A stretch of DNA of 64,000 nucleotides from contig DASCMH010000008.1 of NCBI GenBank assembly GCA_036010905.1, positions 170,979-234,978 of the forward strand, read 5' to 3'. This DNA is from SMWD01 sp002729875 (GTDB lineage Bacteria; Pseudomonadota; Gammaproteobacteria; Steroidobacterales; GCA-2729495). Below are positions 17,532-26,180 of the stretch, one piece after another (position 1 is the stretch's first letter; each line of letters begins with the position of its first letter). Below the pieces are notes generated by a model that ran no database searches, was not told the DNA's origin, and was given only the letters and a program-made list of their open reading frames with translations. The position numbers and the translations under genes are program-made.

Positions 17532-18968
17532 TCAGGCTCCCGCCGGTTGTTCGGCAGCATCCTGACCTGACCGCCCGGCATGCTGTTTCGCCGGATTTGA
17601 TCTGGCTAAGATTGCAATACCATCAAGAACGGCTCCGGTCGGGCACAACATACGACACCACAACATTGGATAGTATGCGGAAACCAGCACCGCCGCCAAA
17701 GACAACCAAAACCATTTAGATTCAAATATTTCAAGACCGAACAGATCCGGGAACAATTCAAAGCTGCTCCAGTCCGGAAGCCCGCTGACAATACCTGCAA
17801 TCAGCGTTATGGTAATTGCCCAGCGAATCAGGTCAAGCACTCGATTAGATACTTTCAGCTTGCCGTGCCAGGGAATAATTCTCAGCAATAATCTTTGTAC
17901 GTTCCCGTAGGGGCAAATATAACGGCAATATGTATTTGAGTCCCAAATTGCACTGAGCAGAACAATGGCCGCATAAACGCCGAGAATATAGGACCAGCTA
18001 ATACCCAGGAACGGCTGCGTGAAAGTCGCGTAAGTGAAAGAATTGTTCTGAAAAAATCCGAGATAAGCAATGGTTACGATGCCAAATGCCAGGCTCCATT
18101 GCGGTGAGCGCCGGTTAAGTCGCGAAAAGGCAATAATGAACAATACGACAATCAGTGCAGCTTCGAGAACCCAGGTACTCGGTAATACCGGTACGGTCTC
18201 GAAACCGGCCGGATTTGTATCGATATAAATCTCCAGCGGCGATTCACGTGCGATACTGACGAGATCGCTGACGCTACGCGCAATGCCCTCGGTTGTCAGT
18301 GAAGCGCCACTGACGATGTCAACCTCATAGGTTTTGTCATCGAGCGGAATACCCTGGAAATGCTCATAGAACCCGTCATCTGCAATATCATTCAGATAAC
18401 TTGTGGTTTCCATGGAAAATACATGTTTAACAGACCGAATCCTGCCATCTGCACCAACCACCATGCCGATATCGATGGGTCCGGCATAACCCTTGATGCG
18501 TTTGTTCAGGCCGGTGTTCTCAAAATACAGCTGCTCTACCCGGCCGTTGGTATTTCGCTCTTCAGCATAGTACATATCCAGCGCAGTCTTCAGTTTCACG
18601 CCATCCGGATTCTGCGCATGAAGCTTTGCATTTGCGAACACCCGCTCGGCAACTTCCGGTGCCAGCCCCGGGTTAGTTCGTGCATCACCGATGATTCCAT
18701 GAGTTGGCCGCTGATCGCGCTTTGCGGTCATGACGTGATGATAAGGATTTTTCTCCTTGTCACCCACCACGCCAAATTTTGGCGGGATATACTCTTCACC
18801 GGCGCGAACCGGTTCAGTGTACCCGGTGACAAATTCTTCGAATTCGAACACCGGCGGACGTTCCTGTAGTGGACCGTTTATCCAGAAATATACAAACGCC
18901 GCAACGATGATCGCCGTCATGCCGATCCTGATCAACGGCAACGCCGTACTGTTAACGGTTGTATTCAT
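17532..18968 (-). CDS. NosR/NirI-like membrane protein: FMN-binding domain plus 4Fe-4S-type CxxxCP motifs
   Basis: 478 residues. One N-terminal membrane segment (12-31), a periplasmic region with an FMN_bind domain whose flavinylation-type motif SGASLTT is at 220-226, then about five membrane segments (265-445). Two cysteine motifs, CRYICP (Cys348, Cys352) and CRMLCP (Cys438, Cys442), match the CxxxCP pairs of NosR. The C-terminal ferredoxin-like double cluster of full NosR is absent: the protein stops 36 residues after the second motif. NosR-type proteins move electrons across the membrane for nitrous-oxide reductase, but no nos genes are seen here. It sits between two CbiX-like lipoproteins, which suggests a shared redox/metal task (inference). 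Confidence 0.82.
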   Translation of the reverse strand: MNTTVNSTALPLIRIGMTAIIVAAFVYFWINGPLQERPPVFEFEEFVTGYTEPVRAGEEYIPPKFGVVGDKEKNPYHHVMTAKRDQRPTHGIIGDARTNPGLAPEVAERVFANAKLHAQNPDGVKLKTALDMYYAEERNTNGRVEQLYFENTGLNKRIKGYAGPIDIGMVVGADGRIRSVKHVFSMETTSYLNDIADDGFYEHFQGIPLDDKTYEVDIVSGASLTTEGIARSVSDLVSIARESPLEIYIDTNPAGFETVPVLPSTWVLEAALIVVLFIIAFSRLNRRSPQWSLAFGIVTIAYLGFFQNNSFTYATFTQPFLGISWSYILGVYAAIVLLSAIWDSNTYCRYICPYGNVQRLLLRIIPWHGKLKVSNRVLDLIRWAITITLIAGIVSGLPDWSSFELFPDLFGLEIFESKWFWLSLAAVLVSAYYPMLWCRMLCPTGAVLDGIAILARSNPAKQHAGRSGQDAAEQPAGA

Positions 18969-19000
18969 TTTTGTTGCGACAACGTGTGCGTTCTGTGGCG

Positions 19001-19975
19001 TCAGTCGAGTTCGCTGGGCGTAAGCACTTCGCCGACAATATCTGCACCAGCCTGGTGAATACGTTCCACACCTTCCTGAACGATCCTGATTACATATTCG
19101 TTAACCTTTGGATCCGGTAGCACCGCATCAGGCTTGTAACGCAACCGCGATGACGTCGGTATGGCATTGACGGCAGCTGCAATCGTATTAACCTGCAGCA
19201 TTTCATCAATACCCAGCAAGACCGGTATGACAATCACTTCTTCTTCAAGATCGAGTATTTCCTGAATTGCTTTGACCACCGGTTCTCCCGAGTAATCGAC
19301 CAGATCACCGGCAAAGGCATAGCCGACGGTGTCTATTTCACTCTTGATCTTCAGATAGCGACCGATGCCTTCCATGATCGCCTGCATTTGCTGGCCATAG
19401 GCCTGATCGCCATAACCGACCAGCAGAACGCCCATGTCGTCACCACTGTCTTCGCCCTGCAGCGCCAAAACCCGGCGCAACACGTTTTTCTTCAGCGAGC
19501 CACCCTCATTCAGGGACGGCGTCACACTGATACGCGCAAGCGGATAATAGATTTCGAAGCCCTCTTTTTCGAGCTGCTTCATTTGTCCGGCGGCCGAACG
19601 TACCCCGATGAGATACAGCAGGTAGTCATTTGAGCGTACCGATTCAGCCGCGATCATCAACGGCACAACGACCACCTCGTCATAACCCGCCTCATCGAAA
19701 GCACGCATTTGCGAGGCAATATTCGGTGTTGCTTCATCAATATAGGCTAGCCGAACATCGGTTACGGGCGTGCTGCTGAGAATCGGCTCACGAACCTCGG
19801 CTGCCAGCGTTTCCAGCTGGCCGGTCCATTGTGCTGATTGTGATCCGTGGGCGACAAGCAAGACGCCGATACTGGTCTTGCTTGGGTCAACGGGTGCGGG
19901 GCCGCTGTCACATGCGGTCAACAGAGCCAAACAGAAGATCCCGGTCAACCCCAGGCTATAGATTGTTCTGATCAA
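19001..19975 (-). CDS. CbiX/SirB-like chelatase-family lipoprotein (copy B)
   Basis: 324 residues, paralogue of the gene at 16555-17502. A lipobox LLTAC (Cys22) follows a hydrophobic signal. The first half has IGVLLVAHGS with His43, but the second metal-site histidine is lost: the stretch aligned with VGGHTNSD reads AESVRSND (about 110-117). The second half again has a YGD (188-190) in place of HG. Both copies share LKxNxLRRxxxL before that point, so the duplication is of the entire two-domain protein. First gene of the unit, 32 bases before the NosR-like gene. It may keep a structural or altered-metal role. Confidence 0.76.
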   Translation of the reverse strand: MIRTIYSLGLTGIFCLALLTACDSGPAPVDPSKTSIGVLLVAHGSQSAQWTGQLETLAAEVREPILSSTPVTDVRLAYIDEATPNIASQMRAFDEAGYDEVVVVPLMIAAESVRSNDYLLYLIGVRSAAGQMKQLEKEGFEIYYPLARISVTPSLNEGGSLKKNVLRRVLALQGEDSGDDMGVLLVGYGDQAYGQQMQAIMEGIGRYLKIKSEIDTVGYAFAGDLVDYSGEPVVKAIQEILDLEEEVIVIPVLLGIDEMLQVNTIAAAVNAIPTSSRLRYKPDAVLPDPKVNEYVIRIVQEGVERIHQAGADIVGEVLTPSELD

Positions 19976-20177
19976 TTTATTCTCCTACTGTCCGGCAACC
20001 CGGCAAAGCTATGCAGCACCGCAATATCTGATCATTTATGCCGAATGCCCACCGTAATTATCCAGTTAATTCATTTGTTTATGCTATTTTTCATGGCGAC
20101 CATTTTTACCACTGTAGCGGTCCGGTCGTCTGTTGTCTGTTGTCTGTTGCTAGAGTCGGAACTTTAGCAGAAAAAGA

Positions 20178-20193
20178 TGACAAATCCTTGTCA
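20178..20193. promoter_or_regulatory. Palindrome TGACAA-N4-TTGTCA
   Basis: Perfect 6-4-6 inverted repeat in the spacer between the CbiX/NosR-like unit and the small membrane-protein gene. The spacing is like that of Crp/Fnr-family sites (TTGAT-N4-ATCAA) but the arms differ, so the regulator is unassigned. Confidence 0.45.
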
Positions 20194-20206
20194 TTCCGTA
20201 ACAGTA

Positions 20207-20223
20207 TGTAACAATTTATTACA
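20207..20223. promoter_or_regulatory. Palindrome TGTAA-N7-TTACA
   Basis: 17-base inverted repeat TGTAACAATTTATTACA, 13 bases from the previous palindrome. A candidate operator for the divergent genes; no regulator family is assigned with confidence. Confidence 0.4.
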
Positions 20224-20364
20224 TCGTTAGATTCGGACGTGTGTTTTTTATCGCCTGCTCTACACAATGGCATCGATGATCCAGCACAGCATTGATACTG
20301 ATATGCTAAATTATTGCAATCATAAATCTCCGGTCGTTTGCCCCTCAGGTGGAGTCAATACATA

Positions 20365-20775
20365 ATGCCAACAATTGCTATTCGTATCACTATACTAAGT
20401 GCCGTCATGGCAGCATACATCGGTGTGGCCTTTCGCGGTATCGAGTACGACCCGATGGAAGCCGGCCCGTCATTGCTGGCTTATTTTCTTGTCATCATCA
20501 TTTGGACACTGATAGCTGTACCGCTATACAAGATCAAAACCCGGGCAGATGATGAAGTACTGGCTGCCTTCGCATTTCGCTGCTGGGCTATTACTGCCAC
20601 GCTGGCAACGCTTGGGATCATCATTTTCTCGGCGATGGATATTGCCTCGGCCGGGGAATTCCGTGACAGCCCCATTATCGGCACCATCCTTATGGGCGTA
20701 ATGGTAGTCGCGCTTAATTACGCACTTACTTTTGTACTGCAAAACCTGCTGTCGAAACGACGCCGGGTACGGTAA
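20365..20775 (+). CDS. Small four-helix membrane protein, function unknown
   Basis: 136 residues from the ATG at 20365, which has AGGTGGAG about eleven bases upstream; a TTG at 20338 is an alternative. Four hydrophobic segments (about 5-22, 35-55, 72-92, 105-128) and a basic C-terminus SKRRRVR. I do not recognise the family. It is divergent from the CbiX/NosR-like unit and convergent with mnmE, and may share regulation with the former through the palindromes in the common spacer. Confidence 0.65.
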   Translation: MPTIAIRITILSAVMAAYIGVAFRGIEYDPMEAGPSLLAYFLVIIIWTLIAVPLYKIKTRADDEVLAAFAFRCWAITATLATLGIIIFSAMDIASAGEFRDSPIIGTILMGVMVVALNYALTFVLQNLLSKRRRVR

Positions 20776-20839
20776 GCGCAACCGGCAACTGTGCTATTAG
20801 GGATAAATCTGGTTACTCTCGGCAACTCTGGACGGCTTT

Positions 20840-22204
20840 CTACTTTCCGATACAGAACGCTGAGAAGATTTCACCCAGCAGATCGTCACTGCTGAATTCA
20901 CCGGTGATCTCGGCCAGATGATTTTGTACCTGTAACAACTCTTCCGCCATCAGTTCGCCCGCCGCATACTCGAGCAACTGGGTCCTGCCGGACAGAAAAT
21001 GATCGTAGGCCTTACCCAGACTATCGAGGTGGCGCTGGCGTGCAGTAATCATTTCGCCACCACCCGTTTCATACCCGATCACCGTCTTGATTCGCTCACA
21101 TAACGCATCAATACCGTCACCAGTCAGCGCAGAGATATTCACGCTATCTGAACCTGCCGCATCCATACCCGACGGCTCTGCGGTCAGATCGATTTTATTA
21201 CGCACCAGGGTAAAGCCAAGATCACCTGGTAATTCATTTCGCAACATGGCGCCATGATCTATCGAGGTATCGGTCACATCGATGATGATGAGGGCATGAT
21301 CAGCTGCGGCTATTTGTTGTCGGGCACGCCTTATGCCTTCCTGTTCGATAACCCCTTCACTATCACGCAGCCCGGCCGTATCAATAATGTGCACCGGCAA
21401 CCCATCGATTTCGATATGTTCGCGCACGATATCTCGCGTGGTACCTGGAATGTCGGTAACGATAGCCGCATCGTAGCCTGCCAGTGCGTTCAACACTGAT
21501 GACTTGCCGGCATTCGGTCGTCCGGCCAGTACGATATGTACGCCATCACGCAATAATCTGCCGATGCGCATGGTTTTTTCCAGTTGAGCAAATTCACTAT
21601 CTACATCTTCAAGCCGGGCCAATAACGCTGCATCGTTAAGAAAGTTAATTTCTTCTTCAGGAAAATCGATTGCAGCTTCAACGTGCACACGCAGTGCTGT
21701 TACTTTGTTGTTTAATGCATATACAACTGTTGAAAATTTCCCCTGCAACGAGCGCTGCGCTGCTCGTGCGGCTGCTTGCGAGCCGCTGTCAATCAGATCG
21801 GCGACTGCTTCTGCCTGACTCAGGTCAAGTTTGTCGTTGATGAATGCACGCCGGGTGAACTCACCCGGCTCTGCAAGTCGTGCACCAAGTTGCACGATTC
21901 TTGCTATTAACATGTCGGTTACTACTCTGCCGCCGTGACCTTGCAACTCAAGCACATCTTCACCGGTGAATGAATGTGGGGCAGGAAAAAAAAGCGCAAT
22001 ACCTGAATCGATCGATTCACCCTCGGCATCCAGAAAATTACTATGCGTCGCAACTCTCGGCTGCGGTAGTTCGGCAATAATGCCTGCAGCAATGGAACCG
22101 ACTGCCGGGCCGGAAATTCGAATCACCGCAACACCGCCACGACCAGCCGGTGTCGCCCGGGCTACGATTGTTTTTATTGATGTTTCACTGTGTGCAACCG
22201 ACAT
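20840..22204 (-). CDS. mnmE: tRNA modification GTPase MnmE (TrmE)
   Basis: GTPase that works with MnmG on U34 of tRNA. 454 residues, the usual length. N-terminal tetrahydrofolate-binding domain (TIVARATPAGRGGVAVIRISG, in part), an inserted G domain with Walker A GRPNAGKSS near residue 222 and DIPGTTRD and DTAG motifs after it, and the C-terminal FCIGK with the conserved cysteine. It precedes nothing on its strand for 60 bases; upstream lies yidC with an 79-base spacer, the standard rpmH-rnpA-yidC-mnmE order. Confidence 0.97.
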   Translation of the reverse strand: MSVAHSETSIKTIVARATPAGRGGVAVIRISGPAVGSIAAGIIAELPQPRVATHSNFLDAEGESIDSGIALFFPAPHSFTGEDVLELQGHGGRVVTDMLIARIVQLGARLAEPGEFTRRAFINDKLDLSQAEAVADLIDSGSQAAARAAQRSLQGKFSTVVYALNNKVTALRVHVEAAIDFPEEEINFLNDAALLARLEDVDSEFAQLEKTMRIGRLLRDGVHIVLAGRPNAGKSSVLNALAGYDAAIVTDIPGTTRDIVREHIEIDGLPVHIIDTAGLRDSEGVIEQEGIRRARQQIAAADHALIIIDVTDTSIDHGAMLRNELPGDLGFTLVRNKIDLTAEPSGMDAAGSDSVNISALTGDGIDALCERIKTVIGYETGGGEMITARQRHLDSLGKAYDHFLSGRTQLLEYAAGELMAEELLQVQNHLAEITGEFSSDDLLGEIFSAFCIGK

Positions 22205-22283
22205 TGAAGCACCGTCCAGTCAGCTGGCTATCCAGTCATCGAATGCAGTTGCAACGAATCTGGACAAAATCATCGCTGCCGAA

Positions 22284-23966
22284 TCAGTCTGCGCCGAGAA
22301 CCTTGTTAATACGCCATTGCTGTGCCATCGACAGCACCGAGTTCGTTAACCAGTAGAGAACCAACCCGGCCGGAAAAAAAGCAAACATACCAGTAAATAT
22401 AAGTGGTAAAAATTGCATAATCTTGGCCTGCATTGGGTCGGGCGGCGGCGGATTCAGTTTCTGCTGGTAAAACATGGCTCCACCCATTAACAGCGGCAGA
22501 ATAAAAAACGGATCTCGTGTCGACAGATCTGTAATCCACAACATAAAAGGTGCCTGGCGCATTTCGACACTCTCAAGCAGCACCCAATAAAATGCGATAA
22601 AGAATGGAATCTGAATAAGCATAGGCCAGCATCCGGCGGCAGGATTGACCTTTTCGCGTTTATATAATTCCATCATTGCGCGGCTTAGCGCCTCACGATC
22701 ATCTTTGTGGCGCTCCTGCACGGCCTTGAGACGCGGCGCGATCTTGCGCATCTTTGCCATCGACCGCCCGCTCTTTTCAGTCAGTTTGTAAAACACCAGT
22801 TTGATCAGCAGGGTGACGATAACAATCGTCCAACCCCAGTTGCCGACGATGTCGAAGATCTTCTGTAACAACCAGAACAGTGGCTGGGCGAGTACGGTTA
22901 ACCGGCCATAGTCGACCGTCAACTTAAGCCCATCAGCAACTTCAGCTAATTGCGCCTGCAGTTTTGGACCGACAAACAATGTTGATTCAAATACAGCCTG
23001 ATCACCAACCGGGATTGATGTTGCTGCTGAATCCATCACCCGGGTAAGCGTAAAGTTACCGTCAAATGTACTGGTATATTTTCGTGCCGCTTCTGCTGGC
23101 GGTACTGCTGCAACGAGAAAATGGTGCTGAATCGAAGCGATCCAGCCATGCGTAATTGCTTGATCAAACGGTTCCTCACCCAAATCCTCGGCATCAAGCT
23201 TTTTATATTTTTCACCATCGTATATGACCGGTCCGACGAAAGAGTATGAGTCGACGTCGAACATCGAGCGCTCAGGAGGCCTGTACTTGCGCTTGATCTG
23301 CAAATAACTGCCAGCCCGATACGGTTCCGTACCAGCATTATAGAAAACCTGATCAAGACCGATCGCATAACTGCCACGATAAAATCGATATATTTTTTCT
23401 GCTGACAGGCCATTCTCACCCTGCCAGTGCAAGGTCACAACCAGCTGATTCTGTCCATCGGCAAGAACATATTCATCCTGAGTTGCAGTAAATTTGCTGC
23501 GATGATTGGGTGCCGGCACACCCTCCTGAGAATACAGCCCGGATCCAAGCACAAAAAGATTGGCCGGGTCACCCGAAAGCAGCTGCACTGAATTATTTGG
23601 GTCGCCCTTGGTCACCGGATAAGCAGGCAACTTTGCAAATTGCAAATCGCCACCATCAAGATTGATCTTGATATCCAGCACGTCTGTCTGCACGTGAATT
23701 ACGTTAGCGGCACTTATTTGTCCGACCCCGGTACGGGTATTGTTGGTGGTTGATAAGGTTGTGCCTGGCGACAATTCAGAGGCAGAAAGCTCCGGCAAAC
23801 TGGGCAAATCATCGATCATGGGCTCCGCATCTTGCAACCCAGGCGATGATAGACCGGCGCTGTCCAATGCAGTCGGCGTCGGTGCATAGTCCTTTTGCCA
23901 GGTCTGGTAAGACAGCCAGATCAGGACTCCAAGGCCCATCCACAGAAAAAGTCGGATGTTATCCAT
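22284..23966 (-). CDS. yidC: Membrane protein insertase YidC
   Basis: Inserts membrane proteins alone or with SecYEG. 560 residues, gammaproteobacterial size. N-terminal membrane segment (MDNIRLFLWMGLGVLIWLSY, part) followed by the large periplasmic P1 domain (about 60-345) and the five-helix core: WGWTIVIVTLLIKLVFYKLTE begins it, and the conserved arginine-containing cytoplasmic loop and PMLIQIPFFIAFYWVL follow. Twelve bases after rnpA; the small gene yidD usually found between rnpA and yidC is not there. Confidence 0.97.
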   Translation of the reverse strand: MDNIRLFLWMGLGVLIWLSYQTWQKDYAPTPTALDSAGLSSPGLQDAEPMIDDLPSLPELSASELSPGTTLSTTNNTRTGVGQISAANVIHVQTDVLDIKINLDGGDLQFAKLPAYPVTKGDPNNSVQLLSGDPANLFVLGSGLYSQEGVPAPNHRSKFTATQDEYVLADGQNQLVVTLHWQGENGLSAEKIYRFYRGSYAIGLDQVFYNAGTEPYRAGSYLQIKRKYRPPERSMFDVDSYSFVGPVIYDGEKYKKLDAEDLGEEPFDQAITHGWIASIQHHFLVAAVPPAEAARKYTSTFDGNFTLTRVMDSAATSIPVGDQAVFESTLFVGPKLQAQLAEVADGLKLTVDYGRLTVLAQPLFWLLQKIFDIVGNWGWTIVIVTLLIKLVFYKLTEKSGRSMAKMRKIAPRLKAVQERHKDDREALSRAMMELYKREKVNPAAGCWPMLIQIPFFIAFYWVLLESVEMRQAPFMLWITDLSTRDPFFILPLLMGGAMFYQQKLNPPPPDPMQAKIMQFLPLIFTGMFAFFPAGLVLYWLTNSVLSMAQQWRINKVLGAD

Positions 23967-23978
23967 ATATAGCCATCA

Positions 23979-24377
23979 CTACGTTTGGTTAATGCGGACC
24001 ACGATCCGCCAATGTTGTTCCAGGCTCGCAAACAGGTCGCCATTTACCGCCGTTTCCGACTGGTTACGTGCCATGATAACGATGTCGACGCCCAATAGCT
24101 GATTTTTAGCGAGGCGGAAACTATTCCGTATTATTCTTTTCAGGCGATTCCGAGCCACCGCGTACCTTATACGCTTTTTTGCAATCGCAAGGCCAAGCCG
24201 TGGATAGTTCAGATCATTGCGGCAATACAAAATAGTAAAATATTTATCGCCAGATCGTTGAGCGTGCTTGAAAACATGGGAAAAATTTGCAGCCTGGGTC
24301 AGGCGGTTCTGGCGCGGGAATCCCTGTCCCTGGATGAACTTGCCGGCAATTTTTATTTCTGAAGAATGTCGTTGCAC
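23979..24377 (-). CDS. rnpA: Ribonuclease P protein component
   Basis: Protein subunit of RNase P, which with the rnpB RNA matures the 5' ends of tRNAs. 132 residues, basic. The RNR signature region reads AKKRIRYAVARNRLKRIIRNSFR (residues split here: AKKRIRYAVARNRLKR then IIRNSFR), and the N-terminal LTQAANFSHVFKHAQRSG is typical. The N-terminus has about 20 extra residues relative to E. coli; a later start is possible but no better ATG is seen. Follows rpmH by 82 bases. Confidence 0.95.
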   Translation of the reverse strand: MQRHSSEIKIAGKFIQGQGFPRQNRLTQAANFSHVFKHAQRSGDKYFTILYCRNDLNYPRLGLAIAKKRIRYAVARNRLKRIIRNSFRLAKNQLLGVDIVIMARNQSETAVNGDLFASLEQHWRIVVRINQT

Positions 24378-24459
24378 AATTAAATCGCCGACTCGTGGTG
24401 CCGGTCTGACCCATCCGGCACAGCCTCGCTAAGCGTATAAAATAGGTGCAGTATCTTGC

Positions 24460-24594
24460 TCAGCGCGAGAGTTGTGCGCGGCCTTTGGCCCGACGACGCT
24501 TGAGAATCAAGCGGCCTCCACGAGTAGACATGCGCGCCCGGAAACCATGGGTGCGTTTGCGCTTTATCCTGCTCGGTTGGTAGGTGCGTTTCAT
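24460..24594 (-). CDS. rpmH: 50S ribosomal protein L34
   Basis: 44-residue very basic protein starting MKRTYQPSRIKRKRTHGF and ending GRAQLSR, the near-universal L34 sequence. ATG at 24594 (complement of 24592-24594), TGA at 24460-24462. Directly upstream of rnpA and divergent from dnaA, the canonical origin arrangement; too short for many gene callers. Confidence 0.97.
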   Translation of the reverse strand: MKRTYQPSRIKRKRTHGFRARMSTRGGRLILKRRRAKGRAQLSR

Positions 24595-24767
24595 GACCTT
24601 AAAAAATCCAGCCTAATCGGTAGCCTGACGTAAAAAGAGCGCGAAGATTACGCACGACCGTCGATCATGTCAATACCGCAAGCTCCTGTGGATAAGTCCG
24701 CCCGACCGGTATAAACTTTGCTGGTTACGAATAACCCTACAATAACGAGTTCCTTGGGAAATCTAAC
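24595..24767. other. rpmH-dnaA spacer, candidate part of oriC
   Basis: 173-base divergent spacer between rpmH and dnaA. Contains one perfect DnaA box (24687-24695) and the imperfect dyad GGTTA-CGAA-TAACC (24723-24736) just before dnaA. In Pseudomonas-like genomes the origin is in this spacer; in others it is between dnaA and dnaN. Only one box here, so this may be autoregulation of dnaA. Confidence 0.5.
24687..24695 (-). promoter_or_regulatory. DnaA box (perfect TTATCCACA)
   Basis: Plus-strand TGTGGATAA, i.e. TTATCCACA on the minus strand, a consensus high-affinity DnaA box, 72 bases before the dnaA start. Could serve origin firing or dnaA autoregulation. Confidence 0.75.
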
Positions 24768-26090
24768 GTGCAAGCCTCCATCTGGAATCGCTGCGTACAT
24801 CAGCTACGCGCCGATTTATCCGAACAACAGTTCAACACCTGGGTGCGCCCGTTACAGGCCGTTGAAGATGATCTGGCGCTTAAATTACTGGCGCCAAACC
24901 GGTTCGTCGTCGACTGGATCAAGCAAAATTGTATGGACAAAATCACCAACCTTGCTGGTGAAAACGGTCAGCAGCAATTTGCGGTCAGTATCGAGGTTGG
25001 CAGCCGATCCACCGGTCCGGTGGTGGAGGTAAAAAGCACCAACACCAAGCCGTTGTCGGGTGCTTATATCGGGGGTAAACTGAACCCCGACCTCACTTTC
25101 GACATGTTTGTCGAGGGTAAAAGCAATCAGCTTGCACGCGCTGCAGCAATACAGGTTGCCCAGAATCCTGGCCGGGCGTATAACCCGTTATTCATTTACG
25201 GCGGTGTAGGGCTGGGTAAAACACACCTGATGCAGAGTATCGGCAACCTGATCGTCGAACAACGCCCGACCGCCCAGGTTGCCTATGTACATTCGGAAAA
25301 ATTTGTTGGCGACATGGTCTCCGCACTACGCCACAACACCATTAATGAGTTCAAGCGGGCCTATCGTTCGCTCGATGCGCTGATGATTGACGATATCCAG
25401 TTCTTTGCTCGCAAGGAGCGTTCTCAGGAAGAATTCTTCCATACATTCAATGCTTTATTAGAGGGACAACAGCAAGTTATCCTGACTTGTGACCGTTATC
25501 CGAAGGAAGTCGATGGGCTGGAAGAACGCCTGAAGTCACGCTTTGGCTGGGGCCTTACTGTTGCCATAGATCCGCCGGAGCTAGAAACCAGTGTCGCCAT
25601 CCTGATGAGTAAGGCAGCGACAGCCAATACCGACCTGCCGGAGGACGTTGCTTTTTTCATAGCCCAGCGTATTCGTTCCAATGTTCGTGAACTTGAAGGT
25701 GCTCTGCGACGTATCATTGCAACATCTTCATTTACCGGCCAACCGATTACACTCGATTTTGCCAAAGAAGCGCTTAAGGATTTACTCGCTTTACAGGACA
25801 AGCTGGTAACGATTGAAAATATCCAGAAGACTGTAGCCGAATATTTCAAAATTCGTATAGCCGATCTGCTGTCCAAAAGCCGACGACGTTCCATTACCCG
25901 TCCAAGACAAATTGCAATGAGCCTGGCAAAACAATTAACCACCCACAGCTTGCCGGAGATAGGTGATGCTTTCGGTGGACGCGACCATACGACTGTTTTA
26001 CATGCTTGTCGTAAAATTGCAGATTTACGTATTTCTGAAAGCCGTATTGCAGAGGATTATCAGAATTTATACCGCACATTAACTAGCTGA
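24768..26090 (+). CDS. dnaA: Chromosomal replication initiator protein DnaA
   Basis: AAA+ ATPase that binds DnaA boxes and opens oriC. 440 residues from the GTG at 24768, start MQASIWNRCVHQL. Domain III has Walker A GGVGLGKTH near residue 145 and Walker B LMIDDIQF near 205. Domain IV ends with the DnaA signature GGRDHTTVLHACRKI near residues 405-419. Domain II is short. First gene of dnaA-dnaN-recF-gyrB, divergent from rpmH. Confidence 0.98.
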   Translation: MQASIWNRCVHQLRADLSEQQFNTWVRPLQAVEDDLALKLLAPNRFVVDWIKQNCMDKITNLAGENGQQQFAVSIEVGSRSTGPVVEVKSTNTKPLSGAYIGGKLNPDLTFDMFVEGKSNQLARAAAIQVAQNPGRAYNPLFIYGGVGLGKTHLMQSIGNLIVEQRPTAQVAYVHSEKFVGDMVSALRHNTINEFKRAYRSLDALMIDDIQFFARKERSQEEFFHTFNALLEGQQQVILTCDRYPKEVDGLEERLKSRFGWGLTVAIDPPELETSVAILMSKAATANTDLPEDVAFFIAQRIRSNVRELEGALRRIIATSSFTGQPITLDFAKEALKDLLALQDKLVTIENIQKTVAEYFKIRIADLLSKSRRRSITRPRQIAMSLAKQLTTHSLPEIGDAFGGRDHTTVLHACRKIADLRISESRIAEDYQNLYRTLTS

Positions 26091-26136
26091 TTTCATACCA
26101 TCCTGTTTATTGATCATTTATAAGTGGTAGATAAGT

Positions 26137-26145
26137 TGTGAACAA
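26137..26145 (-). promoter_or_regulatory. DnaA box, one mismatch (TTGTTCACA)
   Basis: Plus-strand TGTGAACAA; reads TTGTTCACA on the minus strand, differing from TTATNCACA at the third base. 27 bases from the next box. Confidence 0.45.
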
Positions 26146-26171
26146 AATTTGGTCTGGTAAATGAACACAGG

Positions 26172-26180
26172 TTATGCACA
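26172..26180 (+). promoter_or_regulatory. DnaA box (TTATGCACA)
   Basis: Exact match to TTATNCACA in the dnaA-dnaN spacer, ahead of an AT-rich tract. Confidence 0.65.

Larger units (their letters stand above)
19976..20364. other. Divergent intergenic spacer, palindrome-rich
   Basis: 389 bases without a supported gene between the CbiX-like copy B gene (minus) and a small membrane-protein gene (plus). It holds two palindromes (listed separately), and three perfect tandem copies of GTCTGTT at 20128-20148. It is more AT-rich than the flanking genes. Promoters for both directions are expected here. Confidence 0.7.

Noticed and set aside
20128..20148. GTCTGTT triple repeat as a CRISPR-like or iteron array
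   Set aside because: Only three 7-base units with no spacers; too short for either.
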